In this document: piece by piece, positions 33,495 to 45,235 of the stretch
Layout of the letters: each line of letters begins with the position of its first letter
How positions within the stretch are numbered: position 1 is the first letter of the stretch
Position numbers and translations under genes: made by a program
Assembly (NCBI RefSeq): GCF_963675165.1
Contig: NC_087385.1
Location: forward strand, 6,746,912 to 6,810,911
Length of the DNA stretch: 64,000 bases
DNA from: Halichondria panicea
Taxonomy: Eukaryota > Porifera > Demospongiae > Suberitida > Halichondriidae
Direction: 5' to 3'
The notes under the pieces: generated by a model
Seen by the model: only the letters and a program-made list of their open reading frames with translations
What the model was told of the DNA's origin: nothing
Databases searched by the model: none

Positions 33495-35155
33495 CTTTCA
33501 GCTGCTATAACTTGAATTCTGTGGATCCAATGTCAAAAATTTTATGATTTTTTGAAAGCTCAGAAAAAGACCTTTCAAATGGTGTCATCAAACTTCATAT
33601 TTGAGAGATAAAAGTATTTGCCAATTTGGCGATACCATGGTCCGAGGCCGAAAAATGTCAAATTTAGGCTCCGAATAAGTTTTGGATTGAAACATATCAT
33701 TTGAAAGGTCTTTTTCTAAGCTTTCAGAAAATTAGAATATTTTTGACATTGGATGAACGGTACTCAAGTTAATGGCTGTTGAAAGATGTTCCCCCTCCAC
33801 AATTTGGTTTGGGACTCTTTCAGCTGCTATAACTTGAATTCTGTGGATCCAATGACAAAACTTTTATGATTTTCTGAAAGCTCAGAAAAAGACCTTTCAA
33901 ATGGTGTCATCAAACTTCATATTTGAGATATAAATCTATTTGCCAATTTGGCGATACCATGGATTATGCCCATGGTCCGAGGCCGAAAAATGTCAAATTT
34001 AGGCTCCAAAGAAGTTTTGGATTGAAACATATCATTTGAAAGGTCTTTTTCTAAGCTTTCAGAAAATTAGAATATTTTTGACATTGGATGAACGGTACTC
34101 AAGTTAATGGCTGTTGAAAGATGTTCCCCCTCCACAATTTGGTTTGGGACTCTTTCAGCTGCTATAACTTGAATTCTGTGGATCCAATGACAAAACTTTT
34201 ATGATTTTCTGAAAGCTCAGAAAAAGACCTTTCAAATAGTGTCATCAAACTTCATATTTGAGAGATAAATCTATTTGCCAATTTGGCGATACCATGGATT
34301 ATAGCCCATGGTCCGAGGCCGAAAAATGTCAAATTTAGGCTCCGAAGAAGTTTTGGATTGAAACATATCATTTGAAAGGTCTTTTTCTAAGCTTTCAGAA
34401 AATTAGAATAATTATATTTGACATTGGATGAACAGTACTCAAGTTAATGGCTGTTGAAAGATGTTCCCCCTCCACAATTTAATCAATGGTTTGGGAACTC
34501 TTTCAGCTGCTATAACTTGAATTCTGTGGATCCAATGTCATTTTATGTTTTTCTGAAAGCTTAGAAAGAGATCTTTCAAATGGTACCATCAGTGTGACGA
34601 TAGTGTGACTGTAATGTGCCGTAATGTGCCGGTACTAGTGTGTGTAGTGTAGTGTGCCGTAGTGTGCCGGTAGTGTGGGTGAATCTTTCAGCTGCCATAA
34701 CTTGAATTCTGTGGATCTAGAATCAAACATTTTTATGTTTTTCTGAAAGCTTAGAAAGAGACCTTTCAAATGGTACCATCAAAGTTGATATTTGAGAGAT
34801 AAAAGTATTTGACAATTTGGCGATACCATGGATTATAGCCCATGGTCCGAGGCCGAAAAATGACAAATTATGGCCCTAATGAAATTATGGATTGAATCAC
34901 ATCGTTTGAAAGGTAATTTTCTAAGCTTTCAGAAAATCATAAAAATTTTGACATCGGATCAACTGTACTGAAGTTATGGCTGTTGAAAGACACCCCCCAC
35001 CTCCACCGTTTAAATTAATGATTTTGGGAATCTTTCAGCTGCCATAACTTGAATTCTGTGGATCGAAAATCAAAAATGTTAGGTTTTTCTGAAAGCTTAG
35101 AAAGAGACCTTTCAAATGGTACCATCAAAGTTGATATTCGAGAGATAAAAGTATT
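33495..35155. repeat. Tandem array of the dispersed foldback repeat (copies C1-C6)
   Basis: Full two-armed units lie at about 33497-33790, 33826-34115, 34150-34470 and 34685-34990. Truncated units lie at 34497-34595 and 35030-35155. Each full unit has the left arm from TTTCAGCTGCTATAACTTGA, a CCATGG(N)CCATGG centre and a right arm ending TTAATGGCTGTTGAAAGA. Units are joined by a spacer with TTCCCCCTCCACAATTT. A 90-bp GT-rich insertion (34590-34680) breaks the array. Confidence 0.9.
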
Positions 35156-35335
35156 GGAATTGAACCCACTCACGAGAACGCAAAACTATTGCTGGTAAAT
35201 TGAACCCACTCGCATGAACGCAAATGGTGAATTAAACCCAATGCAAAACAGGAACGCAAAACTTTTGCTGGTGAATTGAACCTACTCACGTGAACGCAAA
35301 ACTATTGCTAGTGAATTGAACTATTGCTAGAAATT
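35152..35335. repeat. ~42-bp tandem repeat
   Basis: Four imperfect copies of TGAATTGAACCCACTCACG plus GAACGCAAAACTATTGCTG directly abut the last truncated foldback unit. Confidence 0.85.
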
Positions 35336-35636
35336 GCCAATTAATTTCCAATTGCTCCTGCATGTCGTACCTCCTCTGGGTTTGTTCCTGCTGCAGAAAA
35401 TTTGCAGCCCAATCAGATTGCAGAGTTCAAGTGTGAAGGCGTGGCTCATTAATGAACGAGTCAGTAACTCAAATCAAAATGCAACAATAGCAGACAAGCC
35501 AGCTGGATCCAGGAACACGCCAGGTCAGTTAGAGCTAGTGGTATGCAAAAGTGACTCCTGCAGTAGCATTCTAACTGAGGTTTGCGGTTACCGCCCACTT
35601 GGAATCATGCTTAGCCACACCCTAAAGCTAAGTACC

Positions 35637-37642
35637 GGTGTAGAAGCGATATGGGCCCCCCCCCTTATTTTGGGGCCCCCGGCCCTAAAACGCTAGTGAT
35701 TTGGGGTGTAAGGGGGGGCCCCATTGCACTAGCGGTATACGCCCCCCTTAGTGATTATAGGGCCCCCCTAGAGAAGTCTATTCTGAGCAGTAGAGTCAAG
35801 CCAGCACAACAGTAATAGGAGGTTGAGTTGAGAATCAATGGCTATAATGTTTATGTAGATCTAAACTCCAATACAGAATATATTACTAGCCTATAATCTG
35901 TGCTGCTTGGTCACTGACGATAACAGTATAAGGCAGCCATAATTATGTGCAAAATAAGGCCTGCGTTACAGTGTGGCAACACATAGCCATTGTATACACA
36001 GCACATGCATGCATGCATTCATATAGGCTGAGCACATACTACTGAGAATACAAGCAGCAGCCGCAGCCCATGCACTTTGTTATCAAGAACTTTTCCTGGC
36101 AAAGTTGAGAATAAACTGCAAATCAAAGAGCAAGAAATTGTGGAGGATGCATGGTAGTCAGCCACCTGTGGACACACTTGTTCTCTTTTCCATGTGTGTT
36201 TTATTACCTCTATCTCAGCCCTATGTACGTAGAGCAAGGCTCTATGGTTTACTTGTGTTGTGAAGAGGCCCTGCTCGTCTTTGTTCCTATGACAGTAATG
36301 TATGTCTCATTCTGCATGCATGTTCTGTGTGTGCATGCATGTGTTTCTCTCTATGATCTTTTATTATCTAACGAACAGAGCCAGCTAAAGGAACAGTAAT
36401 TTATTCCGTAACTGATAACAGGGGCATAAAATAACAACTTTCTCGAGTTCAGTTAAAGTATTGAGGATAGATCTACATCTTCCTGCTCTGGTATAGTAGC
36501 CTAACATTAGCCAATAGCACCTGCAAGTCATGGTGTTATTATGCCTCGAGGCGTAGCCGCACGAGGGATACAGTAAAGCTGACTGTGTGTGTGTCTGTCT
36601 GTCTGTCTGTGTGTGTGTGTATTCCAGCTATAACTGCTCAACGGTTGCAATGCGACGAAAACTAACAGCTTCTATAGGCTTCTAGCCACGTTCTCTTGGA
36701 TTTTGATTCGTGGATTAGCAAACTAAAGCTTCTTTCTCGAGTTATGGCTAGTTTGACTCACATTGAAGACTGTTGCAGTCTCTTCAGAATCTTTCATAGC
36801 ATCATCTGTCCGCACAAACTTTCTATTCAACATATGAGTTAGCCTTGCACTAAAGCGCTAGCTTTTTGTTAGCTACAATACTCAGAAAATATCTGTTAAA
36901 ACAGCTAGCTAGCAGTAGCCATTTGTGAAATTGATCTCTTTGGACACACCCTTTAATTATTCCTGTGGATGTAATGCGCATGCGCGCTCATTCCCCACGT
37001 GTGATATCCAAGATCCAGATTCTCCTGGCAGAATCTTTGTCTTGAGGGCCTGGTAAGCCACAAAACACTACCATATAACAATATAGATAACAATATGCAT
37101 GTACACAGGTCTTTTCTTCTTAGATATTATATACACTGAACTACAGATCCTGGAAGAATCAATTTTCTTCTTTCTTGAGGTCCTGGTAAGCCACATAATA
37201 CAATAAATAACAACAATAGATGCATGTAAATAAGTCTTTTCTTCTCAGTGACTTTATATAGATAAGCTAACTTTAATATAAAATTCATTATAGATAACAC
37301 TCTAATACTTTTGAGCGAAAGCAAAAACATGGCGAGAGGCATTAGCACAGCGCCAGCTTGAACACTAGTTAAACTCTGCACTTAGTCAGCAAGAGAGCTA
37401 ATTATGAGTAAGTACTGTGCAAGATCTAGTCAGCAAGGGACATCTAGATTTACTTAGACCATGAGGCTTAGGCTACAAGCATATAGATACCATCTACACT
37501 GCAAGTTATAAGTGGGGGCCCCATATCGCTGGAGGGGCCTCAAAGCGCTAATGAAATAGGGCCGTGGGGGGGCCCCAAATCGCTAGCGTTTTAGGGCCCG
37601 GGGGCCCTGAAATAGGGGGGAGCCCCATATCGCTTCTACACC
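35637..37642. mobile_element. ~2.0-kb non-autonomous DNA transposon-like element with TIRs
   Basis: The left end GGTGTAGAAGCGATATGGG and right end CCCATATCGCTTCTACACC are inverted repeats that extend about 70-80 bp with shared blocks GGGGCCCCCGG and CCCTAAAACGCTAG. Subterminal AGCGATNTGGGGC-like motifs recur several times at both ends (for example 37510-37640). ACC flanks both ends and could be a 3-bp target duplication. The interior has no transposase frame. It includes a CCTCGAGGCGTAGCCGCACG motif (36544) and a GT/CTGT microsatellite (36580-36620). Confidence 0.75.
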
Positions 37643-38045
37643 ACCTGTGGGACAAGCCCTGACATAGATAGAGCAATCTTGATTGCAGTAAGCCCATTGC
37701 GTTTCGCGTCCAGGGTGGGGCCACGCCAAACTATATCAAAGGTATGATCATTAATTTATGGTATGATATATGCCATCATCATTCAGGCCCACTTAATCAC
37801 TGTGTTTCACATTCTTCTTATATTCATCTGGTAATCATTAATATTTTTTTCCATAATTATTATACACATGTAATTGTATTTTATTACTTACGGCTAACTG
37901 ACAAGTTCAGTTTAGCCTTCAACTCACCCTTTTGTTAATTCATAACCCATAATTGCACTTCATTATAATGTGTTGAGAAACCATAATAATAATAATTGTC
38001 CTTATTAAATAGCTGCTGTTCACTCACTCCAGGTATCTATCATCA
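37643..38045. other. Intergenic upstream of SLC19 gene
   Basis: AT-rich 400 bp holding the presumed SLC19 promoter and 5'UTR. About 37880-37990 resembles 44990-45095 (shared GTTTAGCCTTCA and GAGAAACCATAATAAT-like blocks), so part of it is an old dispersed repeat. No gene is seen. Confidence 0.5.
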
Positions 38046-39950
38046 ATGGACTCTGATGGATCACCCCCTCCAGCCTCGTCCTCACGGAGACACTGGCTCT
38101 ATGCCACACTCATTCTTTGCAGTTACGGCTTCTTTAAAGAGTTTAAACCCTCCGAACCGTTCCTTACCCCGTTCCTCGTCTCAGATGTTAAAAACTTCAC
38201 CAAGCATCAGCTCAACAGTGAAGTGTGGTCCTACTCCACCTATTCTTACCTCATAGCGAGCCTCTTGGCATGCCTGTTCACGGATATAGTTCGCTACAAG
38301 CCTGTCATTATGCTGGAGAGTGCCTGTTACCTTGCCACTAGGATACTGCTCATATGGGGAGTGACTATAGCCAGCATGCAATGGATGCAAGTGGCGTACG
38401 GAGTAGCAGAGGCAACTGAGATAGCCTACTACTCGTACATCTATGCTGCTGTGTCTGTCAGACACTTCAAGAGAGTCACTAGTTATGTCCGTGCAATTCG
38501 TTTGTTTGGTCAATCGATGGCAAGTCTTTTGGGACAAGTTCTTATTTCTACTGGAGCCCTCGGATATTTAGAGCTCAACTACATTTCTCTGGCCAGTGTT
38601 TCGTTGGCCTGTGTCATCTCTCTATTCTTGCCCAATGTGTTCAACTGTTCTGCATCCTGTGGTTCAAAGCACCGCTCAGAAATCGATGAAAGCACCACAC
38701 TAGTCAAGCAACCTTCTGATAAACTAGATTCCTGCTTACAATGGATAAAAGAAGCAATTTTAAACAGAGCTCGTGATTTTGCGAAATTTTATTGTGTACC
38801 GTCTTTATTGAAGTGGTCGCTATGGTGGGCATTGGCTACTTGTGGAGTGCTGCAGGTTGGTAACTACGTGCAGAGCTTATGGAAGGAAGTTGCTGATGAC
38901 AGTGGACAATCTCATGAATGGAACGGACTAGTGGAGGCGATTGCTACTCTGTGTAGTGCGTGTGCAGCGTTTACTCTCTCATTCATACGAGTGCCCTGGG
39001 CCGAATGGGGGGAGCTGACTATTGGACTGCTCTCACTGGTTGACTGTGGACTCTTGTTGTTAGCGTCATGGACAAACCTCCTGTGGGTGGTATACCTCTG
39101 TCACATTGTCTACAGGACTACCTACGCTTTCCTCATCACCATAGCAAGGTGAGTGCCCTGCACATTACTAGCTAGGGTATATATGCATGTAGTAAAAGCA
39201 TCCAATTATGTGGTCTGGCCCCTTCTTTTTGCTGTAACTGGAGTTTTGATAGCCTCGAGACCAGGCCGATTAAAATAGAGACCAGGCCGTATTTTAATCG
39301 GCCTGGTCTCGAGGCTAGAGTTCTGATGGCCAAATTCAGGATTTGATTTCATGCACCCCGTCCCCCTCCCCCTAGCACACAGGTAGCACTGAGTGTGGAC
39401 CACGAGAGTTATGCCCTCATCTTTGGCTTCAACTACTTTATGGCCCTAGTCCTGCAGACCATCCTCACTCTGATAGTGGCTGATGAGCATGGACTCAACC
39501 TGTACATCAGGACCCAGGTACTCTAACATCCTGTGTCAACGCAGCTGCACGAACATCCTGTGTCAGTTGTGGCTGAACTATGATACAACAGATGGTTGTG
39601 TATTGCATTCATTATTATGGGTTCTCCCACAGCCATGTTCTAACACATGTACAGTGACATACACATTCCTAACCCGTTCATATTAATTGTATAGTGAAAT
39701 GCCCATACAATGTATATACCTATCACACACACAGTTTCAAGTGTACAGTGGCTACTACTATGTTCTGACAGTGGTGTTTATCAGTGCTGGGATCTACAAA
39801 CTGACAACGGCCGGTTGGTTGAGGAGCTGCCGTAGTTGCTGTCGTGAGGCAGACACTGATGAAGACAATAGCTCTGATTCCAATACACAACCTCTCAACC
39901 CAACTATTCAGATTCAAGAAGGCAATGAGAACCAGAACAATCTTGTGTAG
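38046..39950 (+). CDS. SLC19 family folate/thiamine carrier
   Basis: Membrane carrier of the reduced-folate/thiamine transporter family (SLC19A1-3), acting at the plasma membrane. Three exons (38046-39148, 39376-39517 and 39735-39950) encode 486 residues, close to the ~500 of the family. The first helix region carries YGFFKEFKPSEPFLTPFL, the family hallmark after TM1 (FKxxxPSEPFLTPYL type). Other typical blocks are VWSYSTYSYL, VYGVAEATEIAYYSYIYA-like VAYGVAEATEIAYYSYIY, a long hydrophilic loop (about residues 205-245) between TM6 and TM7, and SLLKWSLWWALATCG. About twelve hydrophobic helices can be counted. The C-terminal tail is short, acidic and Asn/Gln-rich. Whether folate or thiamine is carried cannot be decided by eye. 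Tail to tail with the GT61 gene, 112 bp apart. Confidence 0.93.
39250..39317. repeat. Palindrome in SLC19 intron 1
   Basis: Starts TAGCCTCGAGACCAGGCCG and ends CGGCCTGGTCTCGAGGCTA, with an extra internal partial copy. Same family as the hairpins at 33102 and 33173. Confidence 0.9.
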
Positions 39951-40062
39951 TCGTCATGCATGAATTTAATTTGTATAAGTTATAGTCAAAATTTTGTTAT
40001 TGCAATGAATGATGTTTGCAATGTTGAGTGTGTTGATATTGAAAAGCTAAAAGTGAGATAGT

Positions 40063-41989
40063 TCAAGTTCTGAGCAGCCTGCTGTTAATGCCTAGTGTCA
40101 GAGCGTTGTCAATCAGTTCAACAAAAGTATCCACGTCCACTTCTGTGTTTGTTGGTCCGTTGCCAGGGCGATGAGTATCCTCTATCGGATTGGTCCACTC
40201 CAAGTAGTGTCCCCGTGCTCGTGCAAGGTCAGAGTACACGTTAGGTTGTTCCTCGGAGTGTATGAGTGGGCGGAGTAGTATAGTAACAGAGTCGGCCGAC
40301 ATATAGAGGGCATTAACCAGGTCGTCACCATGGAAACCAGCCATGACGGTACAGAGTTGCGTCTGTGATACCTGCATGTAAGTACAGTAGAAACATAGTT
40401 ATTATTATATATAGTTATACGCGTATAAAAGCAATGACAGTCCTAATTGACTACAAGCCACACGAGAATGTACTATCTCCTTTGTTCGAAACCACTACTT
40501 TCAGTGTAACCAAGCAACACAAGGCTCGTCACTATTCACCTGTTCTCTATATGAGAGTCCACTAAAGTCCAGTATCTGAGCAGCCACGCCCCCTCTGACA
40601 GCCTCCAGCAGCTGAGGGGCGTTGAGGATGTGCTGAGTCAGCAACCCCCCTACGGCCAGACACAGGAGTGGTTGAGTGGGTGTGGTCAGGGGTAGGGAGA
40701 GACGGGAGAGGACCAGCTCTACAAAGCCACTCAGAAGAGAGGGGTCACGAAGGTTCACTGAACCAACCTGGAGGGAAGCAAGGTAATTAGATCTAGAGCA
40801 TTGATTCACTCATTCACACACAATGTCATTTTTGACAGATTGCTTGCAGAGTTGAACAATAACATGTATACCAACACGCACAGTCCAACTCACCCCAAGG
40901 TGTAGGGTCATGAAGCAAGTGGTGTGTTCACTGTGGTGCAGGGTGGACTCCGATAGGGGGAGGATCTTGACAGACCCAGCAAATGTCTTGAGCATCTCCT
41001 GCACCACTCCATGCTCTTCACTCAACACAGTGCTACCCCAGTCAACACTCTACAGGGACAACACAGTGCTACCCCAGTCAACACTCTACAGGGACAACAC
41101 AGAGCTACCCCAGTCAACACTCTACAGGGACAACACTGAGACAGAGTACAATAGGAATACAAATAATCGTATACACTGGTGTCATCTTACATATCTTATA
41201 CGGTTGAGGTCTTACAGGCCCAGTATACCTAGTACAGGGAAGCACAGCAAAAAGATACAAGCCCATCTATTATAGACAACTAAAGTTAGGCTATGCAGAC
41301 ACCTCTCACCTGCAGCTCATAGTTCTCCACAGCAGGCAGTAGCGCCACACTGTTACCATCCACACTGTGAGGCCCGGTGTGACTACGATAGGCTAGCAGA
41401 GCATAGAGGGGCAGGAGAGTGTGTGTGTGCAGGTGCTCATACCAGCCCCTCTCATCAGGCACACTCACTGTGAACACATAGCCCTCGTCATGGTAATGGG
41501 TACACACTGGCCAGGGGTCAGAGGTCACAGACACAGGCCACATTAGTGACGACAACTGATCCGACACTTTGTCTGAGATGTAACGAACATTATCTACTCA
41601 CATAATACGCAGCACAACTATAACACAATATGGGCCAGATATTAGTCATGTCCATACACGTACACAGCTACTCATGCGTACACACCTCTCAGATGAGCTG
41701 GTGCTCTGGTAGTAAAGTGTTTATTAGAGTGATGCAGTGCTGCAGGGCTGATGCTGACCAGTCCTTGAGGGTAGGCGGTGAGAGTGTAGTGAGAGAGTAG
41801 GCCCTCTGGTCCTAGTCTGCTCTGAGGGTCCAACCCTTGCTTGTGTATACAGCGATCCACCTCCCATTGTAAAGAGACCATAGACTTGTCATATTGTAGC
41901 GCAAGCTGTGACGTCTGATAGATAACCCAGAGACAGAGAACCAAGACTAGCAGACACAGCAGCAGCTTCTTTCTATGTGTTAGATACAT
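40063..41989 (-). CDS. GT61-family (POMGNT2-like) glycosyltransferase
   Basis: Probable ER/Golgi type II glycosyltransferase. Five exons (41989-41686, 41572-41310, 41049-40894, 40767-40540 and 40371-40063) stay in frame and give 419 residues. An N-terminal KKLLLCLLVLVLCLWVIY anchor (residues ~7-25) is followed by the lumenal part. Matches to the DUF563/GT61 fold of POMGNT2 and EOGT: HLHTHTLLPLYALL (cf. the HVFHDDLLPLF motif), PLLCLAVGG, a terminal GFHGDDLVNALYM (cf. MHGAxLxxxLF) and GHYLEWTNP. The HGA of better-known members is HGDD here. There is no C-terminal fibronectin III domain, which vertebrate POMGNT2 has. Overall identity looks low, so the donor and acceptor sugar are unknown. The exon 3 acceptor lies in a 36-bp tandem repeat. 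Confidence 0.72.
41027..41140. repeat. 36-bp tandem repeat containing the GT61 exon 3 acceptor
   Basis: Three copies of a unit with CTACCCCAGTCAACACTCTA and CAGGGACAACACAG. Read on the minus strand, each unit contains CCTGTAG|AGTGTTGACTGG. Equivalent acceptors lie at 41049 (the one that opens the coding exon), 41085 and 41121. The 36-bp spacing is in frame, but each unit carries the acceptor's own TAG as an in-frame stop. Confidence 0.9.
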
Positions 41990-42470
41990 AATGGATGATG
42001 GATAGAACTATCACACAGCCATCACAGTGACTCAATGGCTACTACCAGCTAGGCTTGTGTACACAGCTAGAGTGGGTAGGTACACAGGTATATGGTTACC
42101 ATAAGCTAAGCAACGAAGAATGCACAACAGACAACCTACTATGACATTTCTGGAATCCTTCCAAGAAGATATTAATTTCTTTCAACTTCTATTTAGTGCC
42201 CACTGGGCGGAGCTGGTGTAAGGCCCTGTACACACACACTGTATACACTCAGCAAGTTGACAACAGCAGTGCATAATAATTATGATAAGGCATCATACAA
42301 TAATTATGTACATGACAAAATTATACAACAGTTATAACTAAAACCAAGTGCCACACATATACCACAGCTAATAAAGGTAATGAACATTCACTTGAGAAAC
42401 AACAGTTAGTAAATAATTAACAACAAGAACAAATAACGGGAAGTACAGTTGTGTAGTATAGTTCAGTTAC
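41990..42470. other. Intergenic, GT61 to LAMP-A
   Basis: About 480 bp, AT-rich, holding the GT61 promoter and LAMP-A 3'UTR. No gene, RNA or repeat was recognised. Confidence 0.55.
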
Positions 42471-43919
42471 TTAGGAGAGAGCCTCGTATGAGCTCTTCTT
42501 CCTGTTCCTTAGGCGTCCAATGAGATAAGCAATGAGGACGACAATCACGAGTCCAGCCAAGGCTGCCCCCACAGCAATGGGCACAATCTTATTGCCAGTG
42601 TTCTGCTCAACACAGAAAACAGCTGCACACAACACAAGGAGTCATGACCATGCACACAGATAGCAGGAGAGGTACAGACTCTCTCTCTCTCTCTAGTATA
42701 TGCAATCCATAAAGTCCTTACTAGCAACTAAAAGCATAACCTGCATGCAACTATCTGTCTACAAACTGATTATTACGTATAGCTGATTAGCTAGCTTACC
42801 AGAGTCAAATACTCCAGAAGTGGCATTGGTGAAATCAAAGGCTTGCACTTGAAGGTCCATCATAAAGAGAGACACATGAAGGTCAGGGGTGATCGCCACA
42901 AAGTTAGAGAAGGTCCGGTTGACGTCACAGCCAAAGGATTGGTTGAGGTTAACACTGCCTCCATCAAAAAGAGGTCTAAGGCTTGTACTGTTGACATTGG
43001 TAGCTGAAGGGAGAGATAGAGTTGTTGAAATGTTCACTGTTATCACCAAATTATTACTGAAACATGCTTTGCTTACAGGATGGCTCGGTCCCACTGAAAC
43101 CAGGGAAGTCACTCTTGGTGAACTTGAACTCAATGAGAACAGAGGATACATTCCAAGTTTTGTCAGCTTTGTACTGCACATTCAAAACAATATATGGAGT
43201 AAGTTATTATCTCAGAGCAAATCATGTGTCATGCACACAATGTGCTACACACACAATAGCAATATCAACAGCACACGACACACGAGACACTCACACCCTG
43301 GAAGATAAAGGACACAAAGTAAGGATCTCTGCCTTCAGGAGTGTACTCAAGCTTTAGCAGGGCCTCTAACTTCGCAGCATCGCAAGTACTGTCATTGTGA
43401 ATGGTCTTGTTAAGTAGATCCACAATGGTGGTCCTCTGCAGGGCAAACCCAATTACATAATGCACACGTTAGTGCTAGTTGCTTACGTTTACATCTCCAA
43501 CGAGGTATGTAAACTCGATGCTGAGGCCAGCCATCATGCGGAGGCAGACAGTCTTGTCAGGGTTCCTAAGAAAGTAGTTGTTGTTGGTAGGTTCAGGGGT
43601 GGGTGGAGCAGGAGTGGGGCTAGGCATCATTGAAGATGTTGACATGACCATGGACGTTGTTGCTACCATTGAGTTACTGTCAGTGGTGAGGACTGCCGAG
43701 GGAGTCACTGAGGCTGTTTGCCCTGTGGCTGTAGTGGAGGGGAGGGGCAGTTAAGAGTAGCATACTGATACAGACTATACTGATACAGACTAGGCTAGCT
43801 ACTGCACACATAAATAATTGTAGTGAAATAATTAATTAACAATTTATACTTTGCATATGAATCAACTGACCTATGTACAGCATGGCTGCTAGGGACAATA
43901 GGGATAGTAATCTTGCCAT
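42471..43919 (-). CDS. LAMP-family lysosomal membrane glycoprotein, paralog A
   Basis: Type I membrane glycoprotein of the lysosome/late endosome limiting membrane. Six in-frame exons: 43919-43871, 43728-43487, 43435-43295, 43173-43077, 43003-42800 and 42622-42471, 294 residues. Signal peptide MARLLSLLSLAAMLYI; a Ser/Thr/Pro-rich mucin-like hinge (residues ~20-65) with many Met and Thr; then one LAMP lumenal domain with cysteines in KTVCLRM, DSTCDA, FGCDV and AVFCVEQ and N-glycosylation sites (NKT, NDS, NVS, NRT, NAT). C-terminal IVPIAVGAALAGLVIVVLIA is the transmembrane helix, near-identical in style to animal LAMPs. The cytosolic tail ends SSYEALS, a YxxPhi lysosomal sorting signal four residues from the end. 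Tandem paralog of the gene at 47177-49464. Confidence 0.92.
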
Positions 43920-44152
43920 CTCTCTGCTGGGTTCTTGACTGGTTTTCTTGACTGTACTTCAGAGGGTCCAGTATCTCACTCGAAGCTAGTTACAGTAGTT
44001 CACCTCTTTTTATGGATCATGTGACACCAGAGCTCACATGCACTAAATGGGCGTGACTTGTTTTTTGATATGGCCACACCCATGGACGATTTTTCTCTAA
44101 TGGATAGCATTAGGTCTAGACAAGAAACTTATCTACTCTTGGTCTACGTCTA

Positions 44153-44892
44153 GTTGGGCGGAGTCCAACCAACGCTGCGCTCTGGGTTGGGTATCAGTAC
44201 ACGTAGCAGTTTTGTTCCACCGGTACTTGAGACAGAGTATGAATATTGTTTAATCTTTAAGTGGCTGACAACCGCATGGCTCAGGGGTGCGATATAAAGA
44301 AATCAATTAGGATGGCTATTCTAGCTGACTGGATCTAGCTATAGTTGTTTTGGAATTCAAGAAAGACCTCAGACTCTTAGAGAAAGTAGAAGAATACTGT
44401 AGCCTGTAATATAAGATTTAGTACAGGCAGAAATAAACTTTTTCATAATAGTTAGACATCTAGCACAAGGAGAGGTACAGCCAGCTATAAGACTACCCCA
44501 AGGCTTCTGAGAAGCTTTTCGAAGACCAAAGAAGGCATACATAACACAGGTTTTGTCCAAACTAATGATCTAATCTTATTGGTAGCACAACAAAACTTAA
44601 AACAAAGACAAGTCCTTTTAATTAATTAATACATACTGTTCAAGCTTCATTCATAGATGCTAAGATAGACTATGCTTCTTTTCTAGTAGCCTAGATATCC
44701 AGCAGGAGCTGTTTCTGCATTCTCCAGAGAAATACAGTGTCCCAGCTTGCCTTGTCAGCTAAATTGAGCTGTAAGGTTTCCCACTTGAACGCAGCAATCT
44801 GATTGGGCTGCAAATTTCTTGCAGTGGGAACAAAACTGCTACATGTACTGATACCCAACCATGAGCGAAGCGTTGGTTGGACTCCGCCCAAC
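44153..44892. mobile_element. 740-bp TIR element (Tc1/mariner-like MITE)
   Basis: ~69-bp terminal inverted repeats start GTTGGGCGGAGTCCAACCAA and continue GGGTTGGGTATCAGTACA and GTAGCAGTTTTGTTCC. TA flanks both sides (44151-44152 and 44893-44894), consistent with a TA target duplication. The interior has no transposase. A block near 44790-44830 resembles 35395-35440 in inverse orientation (GCAGCCCAATCAGATTGC type). Confidence 0.85.
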
Positions 44893-45100
44893 TAGTCTAC
44901 GTCTACGACTGGCTCAGAGGAGGTACGACATCCGCGTGTCATCCACACACACATTCTACATTATTTAATCGCTTGTTCTCTATAATCTATCTCACACGGC
45001 AATCTGACTAGTTTCAGATTAGCCTTCAGCTGTCCACTCACTATATTGTCCTGTTTTTTTTGTAATCACCTGTATGTATGCTGAGAAACCATAAATAATA

Positions 45101-45235
45101 GTTAGATACTGTTTAGGAGGTATCTATGGGAATTATAAGCCCAAAGGCCTGCTGTAGTATCCCGAGCGAAGCGAGGGTACTACGAGTGCCTGCGGGCTTA
45201 TAATTCCCATAGATACCGACTAAACAGTATCTAAC
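45101..45235. repeat. 135-bp foldback element 1
   Basis: Near-complete inverted repeat: GTTAGATACTGTTTAG at the left and CTAAACAGTATCTAAC at the right, with ATCTATGGGAATTATAAGCC paired inside. The centre is CCCGAGCGAAGCGAGGGTAC. It could fold into one long hairpin. Confidence 0.9.
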
